In this document: piece by piece, positions 7,961 through 17,552 of the stretch
Position numbering within the stretch: the first letter of the stretch is position 1
How the letters are laid out: each line of letters opens with the position of its first letter
Assembly (NCBI GenBank): GCA_017640785.1
Contig: JAEPPZ010000010.1
Location: 1-64,000 of the forward strand
DNA: 64,000 nucleotides
Source: Balneola sp.
GTDB lineage: Bacteria; Bacteroidota; Rhodothermia; Balneolales; Balneolaceae
Direction of reading: 5' to 3'
Notes under the pieces: model-generated
The model's input: the letters and a program-made list of their open reading frames with translations, nothing else
Database searches by the model: none
What the model was told of the DNA's origin: nothing
Translations under genes and position numbers: made by a program

Positions 7961-8907
7961 GCATAGATCTGGAAAAATATAACTTCACTCAAAAACATCT
8001 TCTGGGATTGGCAGATTATTCAGCTGACGATATCCGATTCGTGTTGGAGCAAGCTAAATATTTCAGAGAAATACTGGATCGTCCGGTGCCGAAAGTTCCG
8101 ACGCTTAGAGACAAAACCATTGTAAATCTGTTTTACGAAAACAGTACAAGAACACGCTTGTCTTTTGAGCTTGCTCAGAAAAGAATGGGAGCCGATGTTG
8201 TGAATTTTTCGGCGAGTACTTCTTCCACAAAAAAAGGAGAGTCACTCAAAGATACTATACAGAATATCAGTTCCATGAAAATTGATATGGTGGTAGTTCG
8301 TCACGAAAGTCCGGGAGTTCCTCACTTTTTAACGCAATGTGTGGATGCGGCAATTCTGAACGCCGGTGACGGAGCTCATGAACATCCTACTCAGGCGTTG
8401 TTGGATATGTTTACCATGCAGCAAATACATCCTGACTTAAAAGGGACGAAGATCGCCATTATTGGTGATATTGCTTACAGCAGGGTGGTTAGGTCTAATA
8501 TAATCGGGTTAACAAAGTTAGGAGCTGAAGTGGTAATTTGCGGTCCCAAAACACTGATGCCGGTTTTTGTAGAAGATCTTGGGGTTACGGTTTCTCATAA
8601 TTTGGAAGAGACACTTGCCTGGTGTGATATCGCCATGGCATTGAGAATCCAACTTGAAAGACAGGGAAAAGGGACGGAATTATTTCCATCGCTACGAGAA
8701 TACCATGAAAGATTTGGAATCAAACTCTCACATTTAGAAAAATATCCGGACTTTAAGATCATGCATCCCGGACCGATCAATCGCGGCGTGGAAATGGAAA
8801 GTGAAGTTGCTGACAGTGATCGTGCTATTATCCTCAATCAGGTTACCAATGGAGTGGCAGTAAGAATGGCTGTGCTTTATTTGCTGAGTGGTGGGAATAG
8901 GGTTTGA
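7957..8907 (+). CDS. pyrB: Aspartate carbamoyltransferase catalytic subunit
   Basis: Catalyses carbamoyl phosphate plus aspartate to carbamoyl aspartate, the first committed pyrimidine step. The carbamoyl-phosphate site STRTR is at 63-67, the HEHPTQALLD motif and the C-terminal aspartate domain with MHPGPINRGVE follow. At 316 residues it has the usual length of a catalytic chain; no regulatory chain (pyrI) follows, so it probably works without one or with dihydroorotase-type partners elsewhere. Overlaps pyrR by 4 bases, implying translational coupling. Confidence 0.97.
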   Translation: MSIDLEKYNFTQKHLLGLADYSADDIRFVLEQAKYFREILDRPVPKVPTLRDKTIVNLFYENSTRTRLSFELAQKRMGADVVNFSASTSSTKKGESLKDTIQNISSMKIDMVVVRHESPGVPHFLTQCVDAAILNAGDGAHEHPTQALLDMFTMQQIHPDLKGTKIAIIGDIAYSRVVRSNIIGLTKLGAEVVICGPKTLMPVFVEDLGVTVSHNLEETLAWCDIAMALRIQLERQGKGTELFPSLREYHERFGIKLSHLEKYPDFKIMHPGPINRGVEMESEVADSDRAIILNQVTNGVAVRMAVLYLLSGGNRV

Positions 8908-8939
8908 TATTTTTGTATTATTGGCAGATAATTTAATGG

Positions 8940-10028
8940 ATTCAGACAATCAATAAACAATCAAAGCATATTAATAACGAAAGCCCCTCAATAACAGTAG
9001 CAATTCCAGCTTTTAATGAAGAGGATTATATTAAAGGAATCATTGAAAAATTTCTTAATACGGGATATCCAAATCTGAAAGAAATATTAGTTGCAGATGG
9101 TGGAAGTACAGATGATACAAGGAAAATTGTAAACGAATTATCTGAGCAAGATTCAAGAGTAAGACTGGTAGATAATCCTAAAAAATATCAATCTTTTGCA
9201 CTTAACAGAATGATTGAAGAAGCAAAAGGAGAGGTTTTTGTTCGTGCAGATGCACATTGTGACTATGGTATAGATTATTTAGAAAAGTGTATAGAAAACC
9301 TTCAAAAAGAAGAAGTCAAAAACGCTGGAGGGGCAGCTCGATTTTTGGCATCAAACTTGGTACAGGCCGGGACATCTTTAGCTGTACTTAGTTTTTTAGG
9401 GCATGGAGGAGCTAAACATTATAATCCTACCTATGAAGGTTATTCAGACACGGTACCGATGGGATGTTTTTGGCTTAAAGATCTAAAAAAGCTCGGCGGC
9501 TTTAATGAGGAGAATCTTACAAATCAAGACGCAGAAATAAATTACAGATTAAGGACGAATTTAGAAGGAAGAATATATATAAGCCCGAAGATAAAGTTGT
9601 GGTACTATCCGCGGGAAAAAGTACTAGGTTTGTTCAAACAATATTTTAGATACGGAAGGGGGCGATGTATTACATCAAACTCTCACTCAGGAAAGATACC
9701 CATACGTAGCAAGGCTCCTTTTGTTTTTATTGTACTGATTTTAACCAGTTTATTAATTGACTGGTTGATTTTTGATGGGGCTTTAGGTTCGCCTTATTAT
9801 TTAATGATAATCAGTTTTATAGTATTTTTTGAATCAATCAGACTTACGTTTACAAAAAGGAATTACTTTGAAGAGGAAGTTTGGCAAAAAAGTACTGACT
9901 TAAGACCAAGTTTATTCACGGTTTGCATAATGGTTTTTATAGTTTTGAACATTATGAATTTTGCTCATTTTTTGGGATATGGTTACCAGCTAATCAAGTC
10001 AAAAGTTTTTCGTATTGATGGATGGTAA
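8940..10028 (+). CDS. Family 2 glycosyltransferase (ExoA-like), no standard start codon
   Basis: The reading frame opens at 8937 after a stop (8934-8936) and runs to 10028. It encodes the complete GT-A start (SITVAIPAFNEEDYIKGIIE from about 8988), a VADGGSTDDT nucleotide-sugar motif and the ExoA-type VRADAH motif, then C-terminal membrane segments. The first in-frame ATG is only at 9210 and would delete the catalytic N-terminus. The only upstream ATG (8936) is one base out of frame and stops after six codons. So the gene uses a rare start such as ATT (8940 or 8970), or carries a frameshift or sequence error. It starts the polysaccharide cluster, about 30 bases after pyrB. Confidence 0.75.
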   Translation: MQTINKQSKHINNESPSITVAIPAFNEEDYIKGIIEKFLNTGYPNLKEILVADGGSTDDTRKIVNELSEQDSRVRLVDNPKKYQSFALNRMIEEAKGEVFVRADAHCDYGIDYLEKCIENLQKEEVKNAGGAARFLASNLVQAGTSLAVLSFLGHGGAKHYNPTYEGYSDTVPMGCFWLKDLKKLGGFNEENLTNQDAEINYRLRTNLEGRIYISPKIKLWYYPREKVLGLFKQYFRYGRGRCITSNSHSGKIPIRSKAPFVFIVLILTSLLIDWLIFDGALGSPYYLMIISFIVFFESIRLTFTKRNYFEEEVWQKSTDLRPSLFTVCIMVFIVLNIMNFAHFLGYGYQLIKSKVFRIDGW

Positions 10029-11184
10029 AACTGATAAGTGCATAAAAGTAGTACAATTATCTTCTGTTCATCCTTTGTTCGATACTCGGATATTCTACAA
10101 AATCTGTAATTCCTTGGCAGAAGCCGGTTATAGTGTGGATTTAATTATACAGCACTCAAAAAACGAAATGGTAAATGGAATAAATGTTGTTTGTTTACCC
10201 TTAGCAAAAAGAAAATTAGACAGACTGTTTAAAGTTATACCATTATTATTCCAAAAAGCGATAAAATATCCACCTGGAACAATTTTTCATTTTCATGATC
10301 CTGAGTTAATACCAATTGGTCTTCTGCTAAAATTGTTTGGGTATAGTGTTATTTATGACGTCCATGAAGACAACAAAAATTTAGTCCTTGACAGAGATTG
10401 GATTCCTAAACCTTTTAGATCGATCTTATCGTATTCGGTTTGTAAATTAGAAAAAATAGCAGTTGAATATTTAGATGCAGTAGTTACAGTCACACGATAC
10501 ATCAGGAAATCATTGGGAGGGAATAAAGAATATATAATTCAAAACTACCCTCTTATTTCCGAGTCTAATTTCTCTGGAATAGATTTAACCGAAAATAAAA
10601 ATCAGAGGTTTAAACAAAATTTACTATATGTTGGGGGAATAACATCTGTAAGAGGCATTAATGAAATTGTTACTTCTTTGGAGATAGTAAATACAAATTC
10701 TGATAACAAGGTAAAGTTATTGTTGGCCGGGCTCATAAATGAAAAAAAGCTTGAATCAAACTTGCAAACTAAAAAAGGCTGGGAATTTGTAGATTATAGA
10801 GGATGGATAAATAGAGAAGAGTTTGCACATTGGGCAAGTAGTTCTTTTGCCGGTTTAGTAATATTTCACCCTCTTGCTAATCATATTAATGCACAACCAA
10901 ATAAGTTATTTGAATATATGATGCACGGAATTCCGGTGATAGCATCGAACTTTAAGCTTTGGAAGGAAATTGTTATTGATAATAACTGTGGGATTTTAGT
11001 TGACCCAGAATCCCCTCAAGAGATAGCTGAAGCAATTAGTTGGTTTAGAAACCACCCCGATGAAGCAAAAAAAATGGGAGAAAACGGACGAAATGCTATA
11101 CTTAGTAAGTATAATTGGAAGAGTGAAGAAGAAAAGTTACTGAGATTATATCGATCTCTGAATAAATGTGAGGTGAATAATTGA
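10018..11184 (+). CDS. Family 4 glycosyltransferase
   Basis: A GT-B fold sugar transferase of about 388 residues. The N-terminal half has a Rossmann-like acceptor domain (VVQLSSVHPLFDTRIFYKI), and the C-terminal half has the donor site with EYMMHGIPVIASN and the EX7E-type region before GILVDPESPQEIAEAI. I chose ATG 10018; a TTG one codon earlier is also possible. It overlaps the preceding GT2 by 11 bases and the following epimerase by 4, so it is part of one operon for surface polysaccharide assembly. Sugar specificity cannot be told. Confidence 0.88.
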   Translation: MDGKTDKCIKVVQLSSVHPLFDTRIFYKICNSLAEAGYSVDLIIQHSKNEMVNGINVVCLPLAKRKLDRLFKVIPLLFQKAIKYPPGTIFHFHDPELIPIGLLLKLFGYSVIYDVHEDNKNLVLDRDWIPKPFRSILSYSVCKLEKIAVEYLDAVVTVTRYIRKSLGGNKEYIIQNYPLISESNFSGIDLTENKNQRFKQNLLYVGGITSVRGINEIVTSLEIVNTNSDNKVKLLLAGLINEKKLESNLQTKKGWEFVDYRGWINREEFAHWASSSFAGLVIFHPLANHINAQPNKLFEYMMHGIPVIASNFKLWKEIVIDNNCGILVDPESPQEIAEAISWFRNHPDEAKKMGENGRNAILSKYNWKSEEEKLLRLYRSLNKCEVNN

Positions 11185-12242
11185 AGAAAAAGATTGTTAC
11201 CGTTGTAGGTGCCAGACCTCAATTTATAAAACTAGCTCCATTTTCAAGAGCGCTTAAAAGCCACTTTAAGGAAGTGATAATCCATACCGGACAGCATTAT
11301 GACAAAGCTATGTCTGATGTGTTTTTCACAGAATTAGGAATCAGGCAACCGGATTACAATTTAGAAGTCGGTTCAAGTAGCCATAGTCAGCAAACAGCTG
11401 CAATGATGGTAGGAATCGAAGAAATTTTGTTGAAAGAAAAACCAGACCTGGCAGTAGTATTTGGGGATACGAATTCTACATTAGCCGCAACATTAGTAGC
11501 TTCAAAATTAGGTATTAAAACGATTCATGTTGAAGCAGGGCTGAGAAGCTTTAACAGGGCAATGCCGGAAGAATTGAATAGAATTGCTTCTGATCATTTA
11601 AGTGATTTATTATTTGCACCAACAGAGAGAGCTATGCTCAATTTAACCGATGAAGGCTTGAGTAATAAAAGCGTCAACACAGGTGACATCATGGTTGACA
11701 GCGTAAAGTATTCTCTTGAACAATCATACAATGAAGCTTTTATTTCGGAAGAGCTGAATTTAAAAAATAAAGACTATTACCTGCTTACTCTACACAGACC
11801 TTATACAGTAGATAACTCTTCTTTATTAAATGAAATACTGTCAGAGCTTAATAAACTGGGCAAAAAGATCGTATTTCCGGTTCATCCCAGAACAAACAAA
11901 AATATAGATCACAGTAAATCAGCGGAGAAGAATAATTTTATTTTCATTAACCCGGTAGGTCATATTGGGTTTTTAAATCTGATGTCAAGATCACATAAGA
12001 TTATTACTGATTCAGGGGGAATTCAAAAAGAGGCATATATTTTAAAAACGCCTTGTATTACATTAAGAACTGAAACAGAATGGGTAGAAACTGTAGAAAG
12101 TGGATGGAATTGTTTGATAGATCCGGCCAGCAATAACATATCTGATAAGATCAGAAATTTTGTTGTTCCCGAGAAACACCGGAATTTATTTGGTGAAAAC
12201 GTAGCACAAAAAATGGTTGATGAGATTAAGAATATTATTTAG
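11181..12242 (+). CDS. wecB: UDP-N-acetylglucosamine 2-epimerase (non-hydrolysing)
   Basis: Converts UDP-GlcNAc to UDP-ManNAc, a precursor for ManNAc or ManNAcA residues in surface glycans. 353 residues, with the family landmarks VVGARPQFIKLAP, HTGQHYD, GDTNST, HVEAGLRSFNRAMPEE and TDSGGIQKEA. The start is TTG at 11181, sharing TTGA with the stop of the previous gene; no in-frame ATG lies nearby. The gene makes the locus self-sufficient for one donor sugar. No WecC dehydrogenase is present here. Confidence 0.95.
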   Translation: MKKKIVTVVGARPQFIKLAPFSRALKSHFKEVIIHTGQHYDKAMSDVFFTELGIRQPDYNLEVGSSSHSQQTAAMMVGIEEILLKEKPDLAVVFGDTNSTLAATLVASKLGIKTIHVEAGLRSFNRAMPEELNRIASDHLSDLLFAPTERAMLNLTDEGLSNKSVNTGDIMVDSVKYSLEQSYNEAFISEELNLKNKDYYLLTLHRPYTVDNSSLLNEILSELNKLGKKIVFPVHPRTNKNIDHSKSAEKNNFIFINPVGHIGFLNLMSRSHKIITDSGGIQKEAYILKTPCITLRTETEWVETVESGWNCLIDPASNNISDKIRNFVVPEKHRNLFGENVAQKMVDEIKNII

Positions 12243-12381
12243 ATATCAATTTTAAATAAAAAGATAAAATTGAACCAATTATGTTAAGTTTAAGAAGACA
12301 AAATTTTATATAAATGGTTCAGTTTTTAATTGGTTAATTTAACTGATAAAATTTAAACTGAAGTGTAAGAAAAGCTTTAAA

Positions 12382-13578
12382 ATGCCCTCTCAAAAAATAG
12401 ATTTACTCGATTTTGCAACGATCCTGGCGAAAAGAAAAAAAACAATTCTTTCAATAGTTCTCATTTTTACAATATTTGGTTTTATTATGGCTTTTATCTG
12501 GCCTAAAGCCTACAAATCAGAAGTCTCTTTTATTGTGACTGACGGAAACGCTGTAAATTTTTCAAGTGGCGGCATTCTGAGTGGGTTAGCGAACCTATCA
12601 GTAAATGGAGCGAATATAACTGCCGATCAAGCTTTGGTTCTTATAAGGAATAAAGAAATTCAAGATAATGTGATAGAAGAATTTGACCTTAAAAAAGTTT
12701 TTGGAACCGAAGTTCCTGAAGGAGTAAGAAAAAAATTAGATGACAGAATAACTGTAAGTGAAAAAAGAGAGGGTGGGTTAGGCTTTAATCAAATTATTTC
12801 TATTTCCATTTCATATACTGATGAAGAACCACAAAGAGCATATGATATTTTACAATTTTATTATGGTTTGGTTGATGAGAAAATTGAAGACTTAAATCGC
12901 AAAAATGTTGAAGACGGATATTTACTGCTTCAAAACCGTTTGATTCAAAATGAAAAAGAGTTACTAATAGCGGAAGATAGTTTAGTAAGCTTTCAAACAA
13001 AATATGGAATACTGGAAGTGGAAGAACAAGCTAAAGCACAAGTTCAGGCAATAGCTGATCTGAGAGCACAAATAGTAAAGCTTGAAGTTGAAATAGGGTA
13101 TGCGGAAGAAATATTGGGTGAAAACAGTTCGAAAATATCCGATCTGAAATTTCAAAAAGCTGAAGTGGAGAAAAAGTATAATCAGCTTATAAATGGTAAT
13201 TCTTCCTTAGACGATCCCTATGATTCATTTCTTTCCGTTAAGGAACTCCCGGAACTTTTTATTGAATATTTGAGAAGATACAGGGAAGTAGTTGTTCAGG
13301 AAGAAATCTATAAAGTTCTCTATCCACAATATGAACAACAGAAGCTAAATTATGAAGAAGTTAACTCAGGGCTTCGTGTAATTGATCCCGCTCTGGTTCC
13401 AACGTATAAAGACAGCCCCAAAAGAGCATATATAATAATAGCGACATTTCTGTTTGGATTATTTCTTTCAACAATCATTGTTTTACTTGGTGAATGGAAG
13501 AACTCTGCAAAAGAAAATAACCCTGAAGAATATTATAGATTCAAAGAGTTTACAGGCTCATTAAAAAGCTGGAAATGA
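12382..13578 (+). CDS. Wzz-type polysaccharide chain-length / co-polymerase protein
   Basis: 398 residues with an N-terminal membrane segment (about 20-39), a long periplasmic coiled-coil region (about 170-260, rich in Glu, Lys and Gln) and a second membrane segment near 350-370, the classic PCP topology. It lacks a cytoplasmic tyrosine-kinase domain, so it belongs to the kinase-less type. It should set chain length together with the Wzy-like protein whose ATG overlaps its stop. A 139-base AT-rich gap precedes it, which may carry a separate promoter. Confidence 0.88.
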   Translation: MPSQKIDLLDFATILAKRKKTILSIVLIFTIFGFIMAFIWPKAYKSEVSFIVTDGNAVNFSSGGILSGLANLSVNGANITADQALVLIRNKEIQDNVIEEFDLKKVFGTEVPEGVRKKLDDRITVSEKREGGLGFNQIISISISYTDEEPQRAYDILQFYYGLVDEKIEDLNRKNVEDGYLLLQNRLIQNEKELLIAEDSLVSFQTKYGILEVEEQAKAQVQAIADLRAQIVKLEVEIGYAEEILGENSSKISDLKFQKAEVEKKYNQLINGNSSLDDPYDSFLSVKELPELFIEYLRRYREVVVQEEIYKVLYPQYEQQKLNYEEVNSGLRVIDPALVPTYKDSPKRAYIIIATFLFGLFLSTIIVLLGEWKNSAKENNPEEYYRFKEFTGSLKSWK

Positions 13579-14861
13579 TTTCTATAAGTAAAACCTTTAA
13601 TGGTTTTGTTATTATTGTGCCAATTATCGTTGGCGCCTATCTTTCTGGAATGGTCTATCTTGCAGAAGGTGCATCTATTCCTTTTACCATATTCCAAGTA
13701 GCGTTAGTTGTTGGGGTTTTTACATTCATGTTTCGGAAAATCGCTTCAAGAGACCTAAGCTTCTCTTTTTATGGTCTTGAAATGGAATATCTGCTTTTCT
13801 TAACCTTGATTTTTATTTCACTGATTTATAGCCCAGAAAGAGGCGAGGGATTATTCAAGGTGACCAGATATATTGTTTTAATTGGGCTCACTTATATAAT
13901 TTATAATTCAATAAACACAGTACAGGAACTAAGAAAAATATGTTATGCAGTAATTGCAATCTCTGTTATTATTGCTATACAAAACCTGATTGACTCTTAT
14001 TTAAATCCTGAGGTTGCGGCGTTTAATTATATTAATCAGGGTAATAAAATTATAAGAGCAAGAGGAACAGAGGCAGACCCAAATATATTTGCAAGTAATT
14101 TTATTATGCCCATAATGTTATTAATTGCTTTAATGGGAGAAGCAAAAAATGTTAAAGAGAGAGTATTTTATTTTGCATTGAATGGGTTAATAATTGGATC
14201 AGTTCTATTAACTTATTCAAGAAGTTCCTGGGTAGCTATTTTTATAGGGGCTATGATTATTATTTTGGTCCAAAGGAAATATAGTTTTCTTACTTACTCA
14301 TTAATTATATTGGTTTTGGCTGTAATTGGTAGCGAATCAATCCGAAATATAATTTTTAGTGTGGCAGACCGGGTAGTAGATATATTTGCGGGAACGTCTG
14401 ATGATTCTTCAAGATTCAGATTGATTTTATTAGAAACGGCTATTCTTATGTGGCTGGATAGTTACACTTTTGGAGTGGGTTACCAGGGCTTTTCAACGAT
14501 GTTCCAGAATTATTATCCTCCTCAGGAAGTAGGCGGTGTATTTGAGCCTCACAATGAATACTACACAGTATTAGCTGAACTTGGGTTGATCGGCTTTGTG
14601 GTATTTATGTTCCTGCTATGGAAGATCGTAAAAACTGGGTGGAATACCTTAAAAGCATACAATGCTCAAGGGTACAGTACTTCGATACCTTTGGGGCTTT
14701 TCGCATCTTTTATAGCCTATTTAGTATTTTTTCAGTTTTTAGGAGGGATGCAATTACATAGCATTCTTACCATTAACATCGGGTTACTCTTTTGTGCTTC
14801 TAAGTTTGTAAATACCGAAGAAGACAGCGATTCAGCTCTTCAAACTGAGCCCGTAGCTTGA
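13575..14861 (+). CDS. O-antigen polymerase/ligase-like membrane protein (Wzy_C family)
   Basis: 428 residues with about ten to twelve hydrophobic segments and a large periplasmic loop. The loop holds RFRLILLETAILMW followed by the GVGYQGF and PHNEYYTVLAELGLIG motifs typical of Wzy/WaaL-type proteins. It probably polymerises undecaprenyl-linked repeat units or ligates the finished glycan. It overlaps the Wzz-like gene by 4 bases, and its 3' end overlaps the oppositely transcribed glycosyltransferase by 30 bases. Confidence 0.88.
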   Translation: MISISKTFNGFVIIVPIIVGAYLSGMVYLAEGASIPFTIFQVALVVGVFTFMFRKIASRDLSFSFYGLEMEYLLFLTLIFISLIYSPERGEGLFKVTRYIVLIGLTYIIYNSINTVQELRKICYAVIAISVIIAIQNLIDSYLNPEVAAFNYINQGNKIIRARGTEADPNIFASNFIMPIMLLIALMGEAKNVKERVFYFALNGLIIGSVLLTYSRSSWVAIFIGAMIIILVQRKYSFLTYSLIILVLAVIGSESIRNIIFSVADRVVDIFAGTSDDSSRFRLILLETAILMWLDSYTFGVGYQGFSTMFQNYYPPQEVGGVFEPHNEYYTVLAELGLIGFVVFMFLLWKIVKTGWNTLKAYNAQGYSTSIPLGLFASFIAYLVFFQFLGGMQLHSILTINIGLLFCASKFVNTEEDSDSALQTEPVA

Positions 14862-16004
14862 TAAGAGATTATTCTGAAAAGTTGATTTCCCGTAATTTTC
14901 TTTGATGACCTTATTTAACCTTTCAGGTTTGTAGCCGGAATATTCCTTGCTCATCGCCAGGATATCCGAAGGGTCAAGATCTTTTATTTTGTTTGAAAGA
15001 ATACCTGTTCCTTTGTCAATCACTTCTTTGTTACCGCCTACATCAGTGCAAACCAAAGGCAATCCACAGGAAGCGGCTTCAAGAATAGATACATTAAAGC
15101 CTTCACGCCTGCTTGGAAGAACGTAAAAGTCTGAAGCTTGGTAGTATTTGATTAGCTCGTTTGGGCTTACAGGCGGGATGAAATCAATATTGTTAAAATT
15201 ATTTTCCTTTATACTGTTTAAGATCTTTTGTGAATGTTCGGTGTTTTCAGAATTTCCAATGATATGAAAGTAGATATGGGATAGAGCTTTATTTCCGGAA
15301 ATGGTTTCTACAAGCAGATCTACGCCTTTTTCTGGTCTTAAACTGCCAACGGTTAATACATGAGTTTTTGAATCATCCCAATTCAGTTTTTTTCGAAGAC
15401 TTATTTTTTCAGCTTTTGACGCAGGCTTATAAGCATCTGTATCAACCATGTTATAAATGATGTCCGATTTAAGTCTCAATTCCGGGAATCGCTTTTCAAT
15501 ATCCTGTTTAAGTTTAGGGCCTGAATAGAGAACTCTGTCCGCTTTAAATAAAGACTCTTTTATCAATTCTGATAAAACGGGAGTGTCTTTAGTTTGATAC
15601 CAATCACTTCCATGAATAGTTAAAACAGTTTTGAAGCCCGCCTTTTTTAGTTCAGGGAGAATTAACCCATCAGGATAAGCCCAGTGAACATGAACAATAT
15701 CATATTGTTTTTTCTGAAGGAAACTCAACATCTGATTAGATAAAGATCTTTGGATAAGACCGGGAAATCTTCTTTTTGGGAAAGAAAGATACTGAACTCT
15801 GAAGCTTTGATCGGGGTCACAAAGAAGTTCAGACTTTGAAGCCTTCCATCTTCCTGTATATGGGATAGCATAAGGAGTAGGCACAATCAGATCAACTTCG
15901 TTTCCCTGATCCTCATTCAATAGTTCGAATTGATCCTGAATAAATTTTCCTTGATGCGGAAAAAGTTTTGTTGGGTAAAGATGACTAATTAAAGCTATTT
16001 TCAT
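14832..16004 (-). CDS. Family 4 glycosyltransferase, opposite strand
   Basis: About 390 residues. I chose ATG 16004 (MKIALISHLYPTKLFPHQG), which starts directly at the Rossmann strand; an upstream codon would add six residues. The donor-binding half shows VGSLRPEKGVDLLVE and the EGFNVSILEAASCGLPLVCTDVGGNKEVI block (EX7E motif region). It is the only biosynthetic gene in the cluster besides the exporter that runs on the minus strand. Its 3' end overlaps the wzy-like gene by 30 bases, so the two transcripts are complementary there. Confidence 0.9.
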   Translation of the reverse strand: MKIALISHLYPTKLFPHQGKFIQDQFELLNEDQGNEVDLIVPTPYAIPYTGRWKASKSELLCDPDQSFRVQYLSFPKRRFPGLIQRSLSNQMLSFLQKKQYDIVHVHWAYPDGLILPELKKAGFKTVLTIHGSDWYQTKDTPVLSELIKESLFKADRVLYSGPKLKQDIEKRFPELRLKSDIIYNMVDTDAYKPASKAEKISLRKKLNWDDSKTHVLTVGSLRPEKGVDLLVETISGNKALSHIYFHIIGNSENTEHSQKILNSIKENNFNNIDFIPPVSPNELIKYYQASDFYVLPSRREGFNVSILEAASCGLPLVCTDVGGNKEVIDKGTGILSNKIKDLDPSDILAMSKEYSGYKPERLNKVIKENYGKSTFQNNLLSSYGLSLKS

Positions 16005-16058
16005 CGCCTGAAGATACTCCAAACTTGTCAGATTCTAAACAGTGTTTAATTTTTAAAC

Positions 16059-17552
16059 GTGATCAATAAAGCATACACGTCGAAAGGAATTGTTTCCAAT
16101 ACTTTTTTCAGTATTGCAAGCAAAGTGTTTCCAATTATCATCTCTTTGATCTGTATTCCTATCATCATCAAAGGGTTAGGGGAAGAAAAGTACGGGGCTT
16201 TTACAATAGCTTTGGTTTTTATAGGCTATTTCAATTTGTTCGATCTTGGTTTAGGTCGCGCTATTACAAAATTGATCTCCGAAAGAATTGGAAAAGATAA
16301 AGACAAAGAGATCGGTGATATCTTCAAAACGGGAGTAGCTCTCACATTTCTGCTGGGTATTATTGGCGGGTTGATATTCTACCTTGTCGCAGAACCTATC
16401 ACTATAAATTTTCTGAAACCACCTGAGGATTTCTTAGATGAAGTTATACGAGGTCTAACGTTTCTGGCAATAGGAATCCCTTTCGCGATCATGATAAACA
16501 GCTATCGTGGTGTACTCGAAGCTATGCATGAATTTAAATCAATTACGTTAGTACAAATCGTTTTGGGAGCGATAACTTATTTCGGAATTATAATTCTGAT
16601 GGAGTTCACTAAAGATCTGGCTTATATCATCGCCTATATGAGCGCGGTTAAATTTATTCATTTTGTTTGCTACAGATTTATCACTAATTCAAAAATGAGT
16701 TACAGCCTTACAGATACATCATTTGAGAAAAAGTATATAAAAAATTTGTTCAGTTTCGGAGGGTGGATCACGGTATCAACTATTATAAGCCCGATAATGA
16801 CGGCGCTGGACAGGTTGATCGTAGCTTCAAAAGAAGGGATGGAGAACGTAGCCTATTATTCCACTTCAAGCGAAATAACCCAACGAGTGGGGATGTTGCC
16901 AAGTGCATTAGTGGGAGTCTTGTTCCCTGTTTTTTCAAGAAATCAGGATTTTAACGACGAACAAAATTCAAAGATCTACAAAGCAAGTTTTAATCTGCTG
17001 CTCCTTGCCAGCGTTATCTTTGCTATTATCTTTATCTGTTTTGGAGAAGATTTTCTTACAATTTGGATCGACGAAAATTTTGCAACAGAAAGTTTTTTTG
17101 TGCTTCAAATTATTACAGTTGGGGCTTTATTTAATTTTCTTGCCAGAATTCCCTTTTCATTTATTCAGGGATTAGGAAGGCCTGATATCACTGCTAAATT
17201 TCATATCATAGAGTTGCCGGTGTTTCTGGTATTGCTGTTTGTGCTTACCGATAAATACGGAATTGTTGGAGCGGCATATGCATCTTCAGCCAGAATGTTA
17301 CTGGATTTTATTCTATTACATATTTACTCTACCAGAAAATTTAAGGTCGATCTCAGTATTCTGTCTCTTATACTAGGAGCGATTATTCCTGTAGCTTTAT
17401 CCTTTTACATTTCCGGCGCAGGTTTGAGTTTCTCGGTAAAAGTTGGAGTAGTATTACTACTTATAGCAATTCTCACATTAGTTTTTTGGATGTACGTTTT
17501 TGATGAAAATTTAAGATCACGCATAAAAGGAATGATCGGAGGTAAGAATTGA
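16059..17552 (+). CDS. Wzx-like polysaccharide flippase (MOP superfamily)
   Basis: 497 residues with about twelve to fourteen membrane segments. The N-terminal part (SNTFFSIASKVFPIIISLICI, then GEEKYGAFTIALVFIGYFNLFDLGLGRAITKL) is typical of oligosaccharide flippases that move lipid-linked repeat units across the inner membrane. The start is GTG at 16059. Divergent from the GT4 gene with a 54-base gap that must hold both promoters if each has its own. Its stop overlaps the TTG start of the next GT2. Confidence 0.9.
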   Translation: MINKAYTSKGIVSNTFFSIASKVFPIIISLICIPIIIKGLGEEKYGAFTIALVFIGYFNLFDLGLGRAITKLISERIGKDKDKEIGDIFKTGVALTFLLGIIGGLIFYLVAEPITINFLKPPEDFLDEVIRGLTFLAIGIPFAIMINSYRGVLEAMHEFKSITLVQIVLGAITYFGIIILMEFTKDLAYIIAYMSAVKFIHFVCYRFITNSKMSYSLTDTSFEKKYIKNLFSFGGWITVSTIISPIMTALDRLIVASKEGMENVAYYSTSSEITQRVGMLPSALVGVLFPVFSRNQDFNDEQNSKIYKASFNLLLLASVIFAIIFICFGEDFLTIWIDENFATESFFVLQIITVGALFNFLARIPFSFIQGLGRPDITAKFHIIELPVFLVLLFVLTDKYGIVGAAYASSARMLLDFILLHIYSTRKFKVDLSILSLILGAIIPVALSFYISGAGLSFSVKVGVVLLLIAILTLVFWMYVFDENLRSRIKGMIGGKN

